From Nothopassalora personata (lineage: Eukaryota > Ascomycota > Dothideomycetes > Mycosphaerellales > Mycosphaerellaceae), in contig CM066294.1 in the NCBI GenBank assembly GCA_033816765.1, positions 3,100,001 to 3,164,000 on the forward strand: a DNA stretch of 64,000 nucleotides, written 5' to 3'. Positions 34,570 through 45,183 of this stretch are shown here, in pieces. Below the pieces are notes generated by a model. The model saw only the letters and a list, made by a program, of their open reading frames with translations, was not told where the DNA came from and ran no database searches. Numbering within the stretch: position 1 is the first letter of the stretch; each line of letters begins with the position of its first letter. The translations under genes were made by a program, and so were the position numbers.

Positions 34570-36010
34570 CTTTACTTTACTTCTAAAATAAACACTCGTA
34601 GTTTATTTAGTTAGGGGCTAAGGACACTCTACCTTTACGATTAGAGAGGACTAAAGGACTTCTAAGAATAAGATAAGGCCTATAACTTGTAGTAAAGCTT
34701 ACCTAACGGTTATACGCACTTATAACGTAATAACCTTATATACTTAGCGCAAATATAGCCTATATCTAACTTCTTAATCCTTCTAGTAACCCTCTCAATT
34801 ATAATCTACTTCGTACCGCCTTTAGTCTCCTTACTAGGTCGGCTCCTTAGCTTAGTTAGTTACCCTTTAACTACTATATTAGGGTACAACTATATCTTAG
34901 AATACTAGAATAAAGGTATTAGAACCCTTAAAATAGAGCCTATTTTAGAAGTTTAGATACCTATACTACTTAATTTAAGCCTAGCTATACCTAAGAATAT
35001 ACCTATACTACTTAATTTAGGTCTAGTTAAGCCTAAGAACGCGCTACCTCTACTAACTATACTAGAAGATAAAGATATATTCTTAAACTATAGAAGTACG
35101 TCTAATATAACCCTCGAAGAGTTTAAAGAACTCCTTAAGGCGAGTAAGGACAAAAACAATAAATCCAATACTAAGCTAATTAGGGACCTAAGAAAGAAGT
35201 ATAGGGTAAAGAAGATCCCTATAAAAAAGGTATTAGAGGAGAAATAAAAAGCTTAGTATAGGCGTATAAGGACTCTAAGTAGAAGGGCTAACTCCAAAAC
35301 TACGTTCTTAAGTTACTTAAGGCCCTCTCTAAAGAACGAAAGCCTCGCCTCCCTAAATTTAACCTTAGAGAGAAGAATTAGGACTTTAAGCCTATCCTCG
35401 GCCTTATAAAGCAATTTTTAGGCATCTATAACAACCTTAGTAATAGGTCTAAGGTATAGATTAATAAGTAGTCCCTAGATTAGTATAAGGGAATCCTTCT
35501 AGATAATAAGGACTACGAGCCTACTTACGACATTAATAATCTTACTAAGTACCTTTAGGGTATTTAGAAGGGTATAATTAAGTCTATTCTAAAGAAGGGA
35601 CCGACCTCTAAGAAGAGAGACACACCCTAAGACGAAGAGACTAATAAAGAAGAGACCCGGAAGAAGAAGATAAAGGGTACTATTAATAGTTAGGAGAGAG
35701 TTATCAAGGAATTCGTCTAGGAAATTAAGGGTAATATAAAGAAAGTCCTAAAGGATATAAAGGTCCTTAGCGCTAAGGTTACTCTACTTAGGTCCTATAT
35801 AGAGTAAGGGGGTGTATAAAGCGCTAGGATAATATATAGATAGTAGGTTTTAAGGGTAATATAACCTAATTAAGTATAGTAATTACTTGTTTTTAGGAAA
35901 TAAGATTAGGTACCTAAATTACAGGGATTAAGGGCTTCTTATTAAAAGAAGACTTATATAAGTATCTTAAGGGTGCCACTACCTATAATAAACATAGTTT
36001 TTTTATACCC
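34570..36010 (+). mobile_element. RIP-mutated repeat of unknown type with a degenerate lysine-rich frame
   Basis: The sequence is as depleted in CpA/TpG as the elements around it. Between about 34,860 and 35,810 the plus strand has a long coding-like stretch with few stops: a piece reading ITLEEFKELLKASKDKNN near 35,110 and a Lys/Arg-rich region continuing to LRSYIEQ-like text near 35,800, with stops at 35,248 and elsewhere. I do not recognise it as pol or gag. It may be the leading ORF of a neighbouring element or an LTR-embedded gene. The mutation pattern stops abruptly at about 36,010. Confidence 0.4.
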
Positions 36011-36847
36011 TAATTTCCAGACTTAATACCCTTGTTCCAGACTTCCATCTCCACTAGTTTCACAGTACTACACTGGCAGAGTCCGGGAACGGGGATCGAG
36101 TCTGCACTGGGGAGTGAGGCAGTCTAGAAAGTCCTGCCACCTGAGTTGTGGGAGAGGTTCGGGAAACGTGATATGATCCCTCCTGGAATGGAGAGCTTGT
36201 GCTGAAGCACCATCATGGGCATACGGGAGAGCTGGCTTTTGAAACCCCGTTGGGTCCGTTGGGAGATGGGACGAGAGTCAGTAGCTGGAAGATGAGGGAG
36301 TTATTTACGGAGGTCTTTGTTTTCTTAACGTTTGTTTGGGGCGACTGATGTTGCTTTCGTGATTGGATTATTTCAATCTTGATATTGTGATCCCCATACT
36401 GATACTAGAATCCAGTACGGAAAGCGTCTCGTCTCCATGAAACAGGACGAATCCTTTGTCACTCCGCTCTACAAGATGCTCCAGAGGCGACTTGGTCCTT
36501 GATAGTAGACTGCGACGGCGCCAGCTCTGTCCTTAGAGACCTCCTCGTCGGCCGCGAAAGGGCACAGAATACGTTTGTCGACGTGTCCCTTTTCAAGTTC
36601 CCGTGCCAAGTTCCCGTGCAGCTTCAATGCTGATATCGCCAAACATCTCCGGGCAAACCACCCCATCTTCTTCAACAACTACCAACCAGACGGTTGAAAG
36701 TTCTGGCTGTCGGCGCAAGATTTCGTACATGCAGACAAACCCGAGTCGTGGCTTTTCTAGCTTATGTTTTCTTGGGTTGAAGCGCCTGGGTAGGAAGACC
36801 TGACTACTCAAGAGGCGAGGACTTCTTTCCTCAAATCGAAGGCATCG
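36011..36847. other. Transition zone without a recognisable gene
   Basis: Base usage becomes normal (CpA and TpG common). Short overlapping reading frames exist around 36,470-36,810 on the minus strand but share no recognisable motif and are not consistent with a single spliced gene. I see no RNA gene or repeat. The region may be decayed gene sequence upstream of the monooxygenase relic. Confidence 0.5.
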
Positions 36848-37290
36848 ATGTATTTTGAGCCATGGCGGACAGTACTTCAGGCTACACCAGATGATGTTAA
36901 TTTCGGACTGGATAGGATCGCCGAGTGGAAGCCGTTCGACTGGTCCTTAGAGGCCTTAGCCGCTCGTGTAAGTGATATTCCCACCGAAGGAGCTTTCTTA
37001 TATGTCCCAAGGACTGAATCATGCCCCAGCCAATGGCGCCATATCGAGGACAGGGCCTGAACAACGGCCTGGAAGACGCAGCCTGCTTGCAGGAGCTTCT
37101 GCCAAATATGCAAAAGACAGACCAAAAGTTCAGTCAAGTCCTGTGCCCATACGAGGCGGCGACGCGGAAAAGATCCTTGAGTGAAAGAGATCGAAATCTC
37201 AAAAATGTCTGCGTAAATCTCGCACGACTTCGAGCACTTGATGAATGGTCCCCTCGCAAAGCACGATGTCCGCAAGCATGTCGACATTGA
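36848..37290 (+). pseudogene. Relic of an FAD-dependent (class A) monooxygenase, C-terminal half
   Basis: The first frame (36,848-36,960) has the FAD-monooxygenase pattern E-P-W-R followed by TPDD, G-x-D-R-I-A and W-x-P-F-D-W. The second (37,021-37,290), in another register, has MAPYRGQGLNNGLEDA, the flavin-binding motif after the GD-x-x-H box in salicylate-hydroxylase-like enzymes. The GDAAH box itself is missing and the join contains a frameshift or lost sequence. A GTAAGT at 36,967 could be an old intron donor. No N-terminal FAD-binding GxGxxG part is found upstream. The gene is therefore dead, possibly broken when the transposon block expanded against it. Original substrate cannot be told. 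Confidence 0.55.
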
Positions 37291-37329
37291 CGACAAGCCG
37301 ATAGAGAGTAATGCGTAGCCCCTACGTCT

Positions 37330-39050
37330 TCAGCTCACATCGGCGCTAAAATATCGTTTATTTCTTGATTTCGTGCTGGTTTGAGGATCTCTGGGATCTG
37401 TTGGCAGCTTCGTGTGATGTACTACGTGCGGTCTGTAGACTGCGTCCACGGGTGGCATCCAGTCGTCGAGGCCAAGTGGGAAGTACTCATAGAGTAGATC
37501 CGCGCTCTCATCAGGACTGTTGACAGTATTGATCGAGAATGATGGCGGTCGAGGTGGGATCTGTAGCTTCTTCGCGGCGCGCTGATCTGGAGGTGTCGCG
37601 CTGTTTCCAGGTCGTGGCGAGTCGTCCTCCACGAGTGACAGGTTGATCGGTGCCGGCGGCGGCATGGGATTCGTCCGCGGCCTTTGCTTGTCAGGTGAAG
37701 ATGTAGCATACATGTTTGCCGGATTCGGTGGAGTCGTTCTCGGCTGTGCAGCTTGGTCTTCTACCGGCGCTCCTGCACTGGCTTGACCCCAGCCGTATGC
37801 CTGGCCTCCAGCTAAGCTTTCGTGCGCTTCGTTGTAGGAATACATAGACATGGCCGGCGCCTGCGCTTCTGTCTTGACAGGTGCAGAAGTGGGAGCCTCG
37901 TTTCGTGCTGCCTTCTCTCCAGCCACCGTCGCCGCTCGCGTCGGTTGGCCTGGAAGATTTGATGTCTTCCTGGCATGCCCTGTGCCGTTGAGTGGTAGAT
38001 CTTTGCGAGACTGAAAGTTGCGCGGACTTCTTCCACGCACAATGATGGCACCCGATGTTACTTCTGCTATCGATATCTTTCCGCCTGTGGCCAGCGTCGC
38101 AAGAACCTTCAGTCTCACCACGAAGTGCTGTTGCAACTCTTTCCGACGCCCATTATTCGCTGTTGCGATTCTGAATTGAAGTCGCTTCCATTGAAACGGG
38201 TAAGTCGCAAAGTCCGTGCTGATCTCTTGTACATTCATGAGGTCTAGTGGTATCGAGGGTGGTTCCCGCTCGACTTTGTCCTCTGACAAGGGCGCGTTGG
38301 GATTCGCAGGCGTCTTCCAGGGCACGGATATGATCTTGACTGCATTCCCCTCGGTCGACTCGGTCGCATGCAAGACCAGCTCCTGTCCAATGATCGGTAT
38401 TTGCTCTCCTTGGTCGGTCATGATGAACCGCAACGTCCTTGGCAGCGTAATCTCTCCCGTGATCTGGAACAGGTTTCGTCTGTAGCACGTCAACTCTGAC
38501 GGCGGCGGTTGCGCATCTCCCGCAGAAGCCCACGGCGACTCGGCCAAGAAGAACATGCCATGGAGCTGTGCTTGAATCGATATCGTAGTTCGTCGGTACG
38601 TGTAGTCGAGGAGGGCATAGTCGAAAGAGGGTAGCGAGAAGCTCAGCAGCTTGTTGTCGCGATCGATCGAGGGTGTTTCCCCATCATGCGAGTCGTTCTG
38701 AGTGGGCTGCTCGAATGCGCTCACTACATCGGAGAAGGGATCTTCGTAGGTGCTCGAGAAGCGCTTGAGTGGTGGAGGAGGGGCATGCAAGCCGTGCAGG
38801 TTCAGATCGTCGCTTCTTCCAAGGCGTGTGTCAGTATGCGGGCTGTTTGCTGAATGCAGTCGCATCGCGCGAGCTTGCGGGATCACACATACCCTGCATA
38901 GCCATTGTACGTCGACTGCTGGTCGACATAGTCAGTGGGCAGTAGCATCTCCTGGAAGGGATCTCCATTGCCAGCGACATTGACGTTCGGATGCTGCATC
39001 TGCGTGGCCAGATAGGTCATCGTCGAGGGATCGAAGCCGGAGAGATCCAT
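37330..39050 (-). CDS. NDT80/PhoG-family transcription factor (VIB-1/XprG/RON1 type)
   Basis: Two exons give 547 residues: 39,050-38,893 (ATG, MDLSGFDPST...) and 38,815-37,330. The 77-bp intron has GTATGT, a CTGAC branch site and AAG acceptor, and keeps frame. The NDT80 DNA-binding region spans roughly residues 110-330 and includes ELTCYRRNLFQITG (about 160), IISVPWKTP, a QWKRLQFRIATANNGRR stretch (about 265-280) and RGRSPRNFQSRKD (about 315). A low-complexity Pro/Ser/Ala region follows, then a conserved basic end KSRNKRYFSA. Known family roles are control of extracellular proteases and nutrient-starvation responses (XprG), vegetative incompatibility (VIB-1), and N-acetylglucosamine catabolism (RON1 of Trichoderma). 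Which paralogue this is cannot be settled by eye. Its place beside the next two genes makes a GlcNAc-response role attractive. It acts in the nucleus. Confidence 0.92.
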
Positions 39051-39964
39051 GGCAATGGCAGCGTCGCATCAGCGCCCGCCCAACAGAAGGATCGCGCTGA
39101 CCAGCAGACGTGCGCATGAGAGTGACCAGCGGTCGTCTGGCGCTCCGCTCCTCTCCTCTCGCACTTCCTTGACGACTTTCGGGAAGACGTGTATGTAACG
39201 AGGCTGGGCTGGTTCGCGAGAGAGCGGCTCGATTCGAACTGTATGCGCTTCCTGTGCGCACCCGGTTCCCCAGTGTCTGTCTGTGTTGTGTGTGTGTCGG
39301 CAGCCTGACCCGAGCCAGTCGATCGTCCGGAAGGTGAAGCTGAAGCTGAAGCTGGTGCAGTGTGCAGTGTGCAGCTTCTGTGCGACAGAGCAGCCCGCGC
39401 TCTCAGAGCTGAGCTCAGTGTTGATGCGGACTCATCGAGAACTCGGCCGGTGCCGGTCGCAGGTCGTTGTCGACGATGTAGGCTTAGAACTATGTCGCTG
39501 GCCGGGAGAGAGAGAGAGACAATTCAAGCCTCCTCTGGGGACGGGAAATCGTCGTCGGTGGCCCACGGTGTGATCTGCACCTCTGCTACGCACGTCGAAA
39601 TTCATTGTGAACGTCTGAACGTGCTGTCTCCGGTCGAAGTTTGCCAAACGAAGGATGGACGGACCGCGATGTGGAGGACCTCCCGAGCGCTCGAGCACGT
39701 GAACGAGGTGAAAGTGGAGCGGCCGGGTAGATCTTATAGAACTATGTAAATATCATAACTATCCGATTTCACGAGCCGACTTCTGCTCCCAGACCCTCTG
39801 TATACCGTTCCAAGGTACGATGGTTCGTTCAACACTCATATGCATAACAAAACCGCCATTGCAACATGTTAGGAAATCAATGCGTAGCATATTATTGCAG
39901 CAAGATCGGATAGGGTATATCGTGAAATCAATATCAAAAAAAAACGTCGTGTGGTAAATTCCCA
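39051..39964. promoter_or_regulatory. Upstream region of the NDT80 gene and 3' flank of the GH3-GNAT gene
   Basis: There is no credible gene in these 914 bp. Short frames on both strands have no motif or consistent splicing. CT/GA-rich tracts and a GTGTGTGT run near 39,285-39,300 suggest promoter and 5'-UTR sequence of the minus-strand NDT80 gene. I saw no clear TATA box. Confidence 0.5.
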
Positions 39965-42900
39965 TCACGATGGAGGCACCATCGTCCACGTCGCAGCATC
40001 ACAGCTGACTTCTTCGAAGTTGTGCAGCGTGCTGAAGCCCATAGCACTCAAGCCGTCGAGATTTCCATCACCGTCCATCTGCCAAAAGGTTAGTACAGCA
40101 CAGGCAGTAGAAGAGGACGACTCACATAGTCCAACACACAAGCATTGCATCCCTGCTGCTTGATCTGCCGCATACCCAACAAGATTAATCCTTGCAGTAA
40201 GGTCGAGTACTCGCCCACAGAAGGGCTGATCACAGGCGAAGAAATCCCACCTGCCAGTTCACCAAGATCTTTCATGCTGGGTACAAACTCTGCCAGCTGG
40301 GATGACATGTTATAGAGCACAACCGTGCCCACGATCGTACCATCATCAGGTCGTTTTGCACGAATGATTCCGCAAGCTTCAGGATCTGCGAGGGCCATTT
40401 TGTACACCTCAGCAAGACCTTGCCTGTTATTGGTCTTGATGTGGTCGAGGACCGGCCCAGCATAGTTCCAGCCGTAGACGAGGTCAAAGTCAGCGCCCGC
40501 GCTCTGTAAGCTCTTAGCCATGCCGTCGGGTGGCGCCCAAGTGGACAAATTGCGGGCGGCCATGCTGCATACGGCTCTAGACAATGCCGTGTTCCAGCCA
40601 AGATTCGCAAACCACGACCGGAGTCTCTTTCGCTCGCCGCCATGCCCTGTTGGGATGCCTAGGTATACGCTAGGAGATCGAGACCCGAGCTGGAAACGCT
40701 TTACGCCTTCTCGCTGTAGTAGGTTGCGTATTGCACGGTTATGCAAAGAGTGTCCGATTGAAAGCTTCCTTCGGCTTGGGTCGACGAAGATTGCGCCGAT
40801 TGCTCCGGTGCCGCTTGCTTGGAAGTAGTATGTCGCGCAGAAGCCGTAGACCGCTTGTGTACTGCTGTTGCGTACAACATAATGCGACTCTAGCACTTCA
40901 GGATTACGGAGCAGGAAGGAGTTAGATGTTGCACTGGCTAGCTCTGAGTGTAGACCAGGAGTGTTACCGTCGACCACTGCTTTGATCAGAGCATCGAGCC
41001 CGTTCGAGTCGCGCTCTTCGTTGAACGATTCCACTAGCCAATGCTGCTTTGATTGCGATAGCTTCTGGCTCTGGCTAATCGATCCTGGGAGAGCTCCGGC
41101 CGCGGTGAAGTCCCCGTAGAGGACTTTCACCAACGACATCAGTGCAGTTTCTGTAAAGTCGTATGTGCAGATGTATGTCCCGATGTTCTGGTCCATGGCA
41201 AAGTCATATGGCGAGCTTACCGAGACCACAATCAATGGCTTCTCTCGCCTCTCGCCACTGGAGGTGTAGTGCATGTTACAGATCATCGAAACATGCTTTG
41301 TGAACCCATGCTGGTACATGTTGCGATTAGCGTCTGCTGTGACAATCACTACTGCACTCGCTCTGTTGATCAGGTTCTCGTGCTGTGGTCGGACCCCATT
41401 TGCGGTATAAGACGTATGTAGGACACGGCCACTTCTTCCACGAGCTAGTGAGCGACCAAGTTCGCGAAACACTCTTTCGCCGCTCATGACAGATGCGCTG
41501 CGCTCCCATGCTGCTGGCTCGGGTGATCCGTTTGTCGCTTGTTCAGAAAGTGCTCGCGATGCGGCCGATGCCACCAAAGGTTTGACTAGAGGTGTCAGAA
41601 GTAGCAGCTCGTCCTCAGGCTCCATGAGGTTCGTCAAGGGCAAAAGCCTGTTCTTGTCTCTAACGACTGTGATGGAGGAGTTGTATGCTTTGGTCGACAG
41701 CGTCGTATGCGATGGCTGCAGCTGAGATAGCAAGCTTATACCGGGCGGGTTCAAAGCCTTCTCCCAGCTCGTGCATTTCGCTTTCATATCTAGCACACGC
41801 TTCAGCGACACTTTGATGCGTTCTCCGCTAATCATGCCGTTCTCGAGTCCGAGCTTGAAGCCAGCAATGGCTTCCTGTTGATGAGCGAACGATCGACAGA
41901 GAAGCACAATGTCACATCCAGCGTTGATAGCCATAACTGTTCCACCGCCCACGCCGATGTTGTGACTAAGTGCTTCCATTTCAAGGCAGTCAGAAATCAC
42001 GACACCGTCGAAGTGTAGATCGTTACGGAGAAGGTCATTCACGACTTGGTCTGATAAGCACGCATGCATCACATTGAGCCCAGCAGACGACATGGCACAA
42101 CCTCCGACCATCATGGCATCGAGGCCTGCCTGGATGGCATTACGAAAGGGCACCAATGCGTTCAGACTCAGCGACTCAAGACTCTCCGTAATCGTGGGCA
42201 CATCAAGAGTTGATCCGAGGAACTCCAGGCTGCCGTACGATGGAAAGTGTTTGCCCATGGTACTGACACCAGCGTCTTTGTAGCCCTTCATGAATGCAAT
42301 GCCGTAGGCGGATACCTCTTGAGGATCATCGCCTGTCGTTCTCACACCGAGTGGCTGGTTGCGGACATTGGTCAGCACATCGAGACATGGTCCCATCATC
42401 AAGTTCAGACCACATGCTGAGATCTCCTCGGCGGTCGCCTTGGCCACCTCGTAGGCAATGTCCTTGGAGCCGGTCGCTGCCAAGCCCATTGCCGAAGGGT
42501 ACTGGCGAATGTAAATCTCATCGAACAGACTGTTGACGCCACCATTCTCCTGGTCCAGTCCAATAAGCAGAGGGACGGTGTGGCCAGCCTCATATGCGGT
42601 TCGTTGTAGTTCAAGCACGAGCTCAGTGCACTGCTCGGCACCTATAGCAGTTAGTCGACAATGACCTAGCATATGCTACTCTGCCCATCTCACTTTTCAG
42701 GTTCTTTGCGGTAAGTAAAATGGAGCCAAGGTGGTCCTCGCGGATCAGTTTCTTGATCTGTGGCGTTACGGTGGTACCCTCGAAGCCCATCTAACGCGCA
42801 TAAGCAGGACGACCGATGTTACAATGCCTCGTGCAGAGACTTGCCATGAAGAGCTGCCCCAGAGTTCTGACATGCTCGTCAGCGTTGCACTCTCTAGTGC

Positions 42901-43002
42901 CTTCGCCAGGATGTGCGATCAGACCACGACTAATGGGGAAATTTCCACTCACTTGTCCATGTCGTCCCAATAAGGGTCGAACGTGCCATCGCTGGCGACC
43001 AT
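39965..43002 (-). CDS. GH3-like / GNAT acetyltransferase fusion, probable N-acetylglucosamine sensor (Ngs1-like)
   Basis: Five exons give 932 residues: 43,002-42,953; 42,866-42,845 (22 bp); 42,790-42,694; 42,641-40,126; 40,078-39,965. Introns 1, 3 and 4 are GT-AG. Intron 2 (42,844-42,791) is GC-AG with donor GCAAGT. The spliced start reads ...TLGQLFM then MGFEGTTVTPQIKKLI, the expected GH3 N-terminus. The GH3 domain covers about residues 20-370, with GLDQENGG, GKHFPSYG (about 188) and VISDCLEMEAL (about 270, the nucleophile-Asp region). The D-x-H acid/base dyad of bacterial NagZ is not visible after KHFPSYG. GNAT-type sequence occupies about 640-930. Candida albicans Ngs1 has the same GH3 plus GNAT layout, binds GlcNAc and activates catabolic genes through its acetyltransferase part. 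By inference this protein is the sensor for the neighbouring deacetylase gene. Confidence 0.9.
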
Positions 43003-43718
43003 GGTGACAGCGCTAGCACCTGGCGAGCGATCCCAGCCAAGATTAGATGAACCTGAGGCCCCTTGTAGGCCACAAGGCTACCCAGCCAAGCAGATAACTA
43101 CCGTTGCGCTGGAGGTGGAGCTCGGCTTGCTACCACAGCGACGCCATCCTTTCTCGGTTCTCCTTCGCGTGCCGGCAAGCTCAATTCTGAAGAACAATGC
43201 AGTTGCGATTCCGAGCGGACCGATGCAGTGATGCGGCAGACGTGGGGTGGTAGCCGGAGTGGATGTTTGGTGTAGAGAACCACAGCGCTGCCCAGGACGT
43301 TTCATTCGCTTGGCGAGAGCCGAGACACGGAGAGAGCTTGCCCGCACAGAACATTGGTGTTGTGTCCGGCGTCTTTTCCTCTCCATGCAACCTCACCATC
43401 GAAGCTATGCGCTGCTTGCGAGCTCGTGATGCAATGCAACCACCCGGCCGTGACTTCTCAACTCTCGTTTGCGACCCTGAGACAGGCGGATAAGGTGCGT
43501 GCTACGGCGCGAGGACCACGAGGCAGGATAGCCATGCGACAGCACGATGCCAGCTCGATCTGTGAAGTCTGCTGCATTGATGTTGTCGGCCTTTGGGTAA
43601 TCAGCAGCTGCTACTCCTCGATCTTGCCTGAGTACATGTCTCTTGTGAACTCACAGTCACCATATCACTGACGACCTAGAACTCTCCTTCGACGCACTGA
43701 GCTTTGCGCACCTTCGCC
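43003..43718. promoter_or_regulatory. Shared divergent promoter of the GH3-GNAT and deacetylase genes
   Basis: These 716 bp separate two divergent start codons. Overlapping short frames here have no family motifs. The arrangement allows co-regulation of the putative GlcNAc sensor and the deacetylase. No specific operator could be assigned with confidence. Confidence 0.5.
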
Positions 43719-45023
43719 ATGCCCAGAGCAGTGTCGCCCGAGCGACCACCTACTGGCGTGACACGGCTGACTGGCGGCCGACTGGTTAAAGGCGACCAAC
43801 TCGTTGAAGGAGATCTATGGATATCCTCTGTGACTGGCAAGATTCTGCACAGCCAGGAGGTCTTCTACGAGCACCACGTCGTGCCAGACGAAATCATTGA
43901 CCTCAAAGGCAAGCTCCTGGCACCCGGCTTCATCGATGTGCAGTTCAACGGCGCATTCGGGTTCGATTTCTCCACCATTCCCGAAGACATGGACACATAC
44001 TCGAAAGGCGTGAAGCGGCTGAACAGACATCTGGTGAGGACGGGTGTCACAAGCTATCTACCCACAATACCGAGCCAGCTGCCAGAGGTATACCACAAAG
44101 CACTGCCTCACCTTGGGCCGAGCGGGCATAGCAGAAATGCGCTGGAAGGCTCGGAGAGTCTTGGGGCACATTGCGAGGGGCCCTTCATCTCGCCTACAAA
44201 ACAAGGCATACACAGTCTGGACGTCCTACGCGAAGCAAAGCGTGGTTTCCAGGACTTTGAGGACTGCTATGGGAGCGAGAACCTGTCGGATGACCAACGT
44301 TCTCCGATCTCTATGATCACCGCGGCGCCGGAAGTACCTGGCGTAAGTGGACTGATCCCGGAAGTTGCGCGACGAGGCATTGTATTTGCCCTTGGTCATA
44401 CCGAAGCGACCTATGAGCAGGCTGGCGAGGCACTGGAGAATGGGTCGACTATGGTCACGCATCTTTTCAATGCCATGCGACCTCTTCATCACCGCAATCC
44501 AGGCATCTTCGGCGTACTAGGCAAGGCAGAAGAGAAGAAACGACCATACTTTGGCATAATCGCTGATGGAGTCCACCTACATTCCACCACTGTCAAGATC
44601 GCATGGAATGCACATCCAGATGGTTTCATCCTCGTGACCGATGCGATGAAGACGGTGGGCCAGCCCGATGGCATCTACGACTGGACCAATGGCGATCGCT
44701 TCGAGAAGAAGGGCACGTTGCTCACCCGTAAAGGCTCGGATGTCATTGCTGGCTCATGCGCCACCTTGATCGAGTGTGTCAACAACTTCTGGACCTGGAC
44801 GCACGCCTCAATCCCGGAAGTGATCAAGACGGTGACATATACGCCTGCGAAGATGCTTAGTCTGGAGAAGACGAAGGGTGTACTGGAAGCAGATGCGGAT
44901 GCTGACCTCCTCGTGCTCGATCCTAAGGAAGAAGCCAATGGCAGGCGACTTTTTGAAATTGATCAGGTCTGGAAATTCGGTATGAAAGTCCACGACTGGC
45001 AGGACAAGCAGGTTGGCGCATGA
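43719..45023 (+). CDS. N-acetylglucosamine-6-phosphate deacetylase
   Basis: A single exon of 434 residues removes the acetyl group from GlcNAc-6-phosphate to give glucosamine-6-phosphate and acetate, the step after GlcNAc phosphorylation in amino-sugar and chitin breakdown, in the cytosol. Amidohydrolase-superfamily marks are APGFIDVQFNG (about 64-74), AHCEGPF with the metal-binding Glu (about 152), ALGHTEA (about 226), THLFNAM (about 247), IADGVHLH (about 285) and VTDAM with the catalytic Asp (about 306). Length matches the family. I start at the ATG at 43,719 (context CGCCATGCC). The five codons before it continue the frame but have no ATG. The divergent neighbour is a GlcNAc-sensor-like protein. 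It is equivalent to yeast-form Dac1 and bacterial NagA. Confidence 0.95.
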   Translation: MPRAVSPERPPTGVTRLTGGRLVKGDQLVEGDLWISSVTGKILHSQEVFYEHHVVPDEIIDLKGKLLAPGFIDVQFNGAFGFDFSTIPEDMDTYSKGVKRLNRHLVRTGVTSYLPTIPSQLPEVYHKALPHLGPSGHSRNALEGSESLGAHCEGPFISPTKQGIHSLDVLREAKRGFQDFEDCYGSENLSDDQRSPISMITAAPEVPGVSGLIPEVARRGIVFALGHTEATYEQAGEALENGSTMVTHLFNAMRPLHHRNPGIFGVLGKAEEKKRPYFGIIADGVHLHSTTVKIAWNAHPDGFILVTDAMKTVGQPDGIYDWTNGDRFEKKGTLLTRKGSDVIAGSCATLIECVNNFWTWTHASIPEVIKTVTYTPAKMLSLEKTKGVLEADADADLLVLDPKEEANGRRLFEIDQVWKFGMKVHDWQDKQVGA

Positions 45024-45183
45024 TCCACTCTATTCAATGTTGCTTCTGAGCGACGGCGTTGGCGGCATTTGGTCAATAACTACCAGATTGTATACCTCAT
45101 TCCCATAGATTATAGACTGTTAGCAGGCTGCAGGGTATCTGGTCTTCCCGCAAGTCTACTTCACTGGTACCACGTGTTCGAGA
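45024..45183. other. Short 3' intergenic stretch
   Basis: This is the 3' flank of the deacetylase gene. Nothing further is seen. Confidence 0.4.

Noticed and set aside
36469..36811. Minus-strand frames of about 70 codons with text such as VEEDGVVCPEMFGDI
   Set aside because: They are short, overlap each other in different registers, and no splice solution or family was found; too weak to call a gene.
39283..39749. Overlapping frames of about 90-130 codons upstream of the NDT80 gene
   Set aside because: They run on both strands, have low-complexity Arg/Ser/Cys composition and no motif, and lie where the promoter should be.
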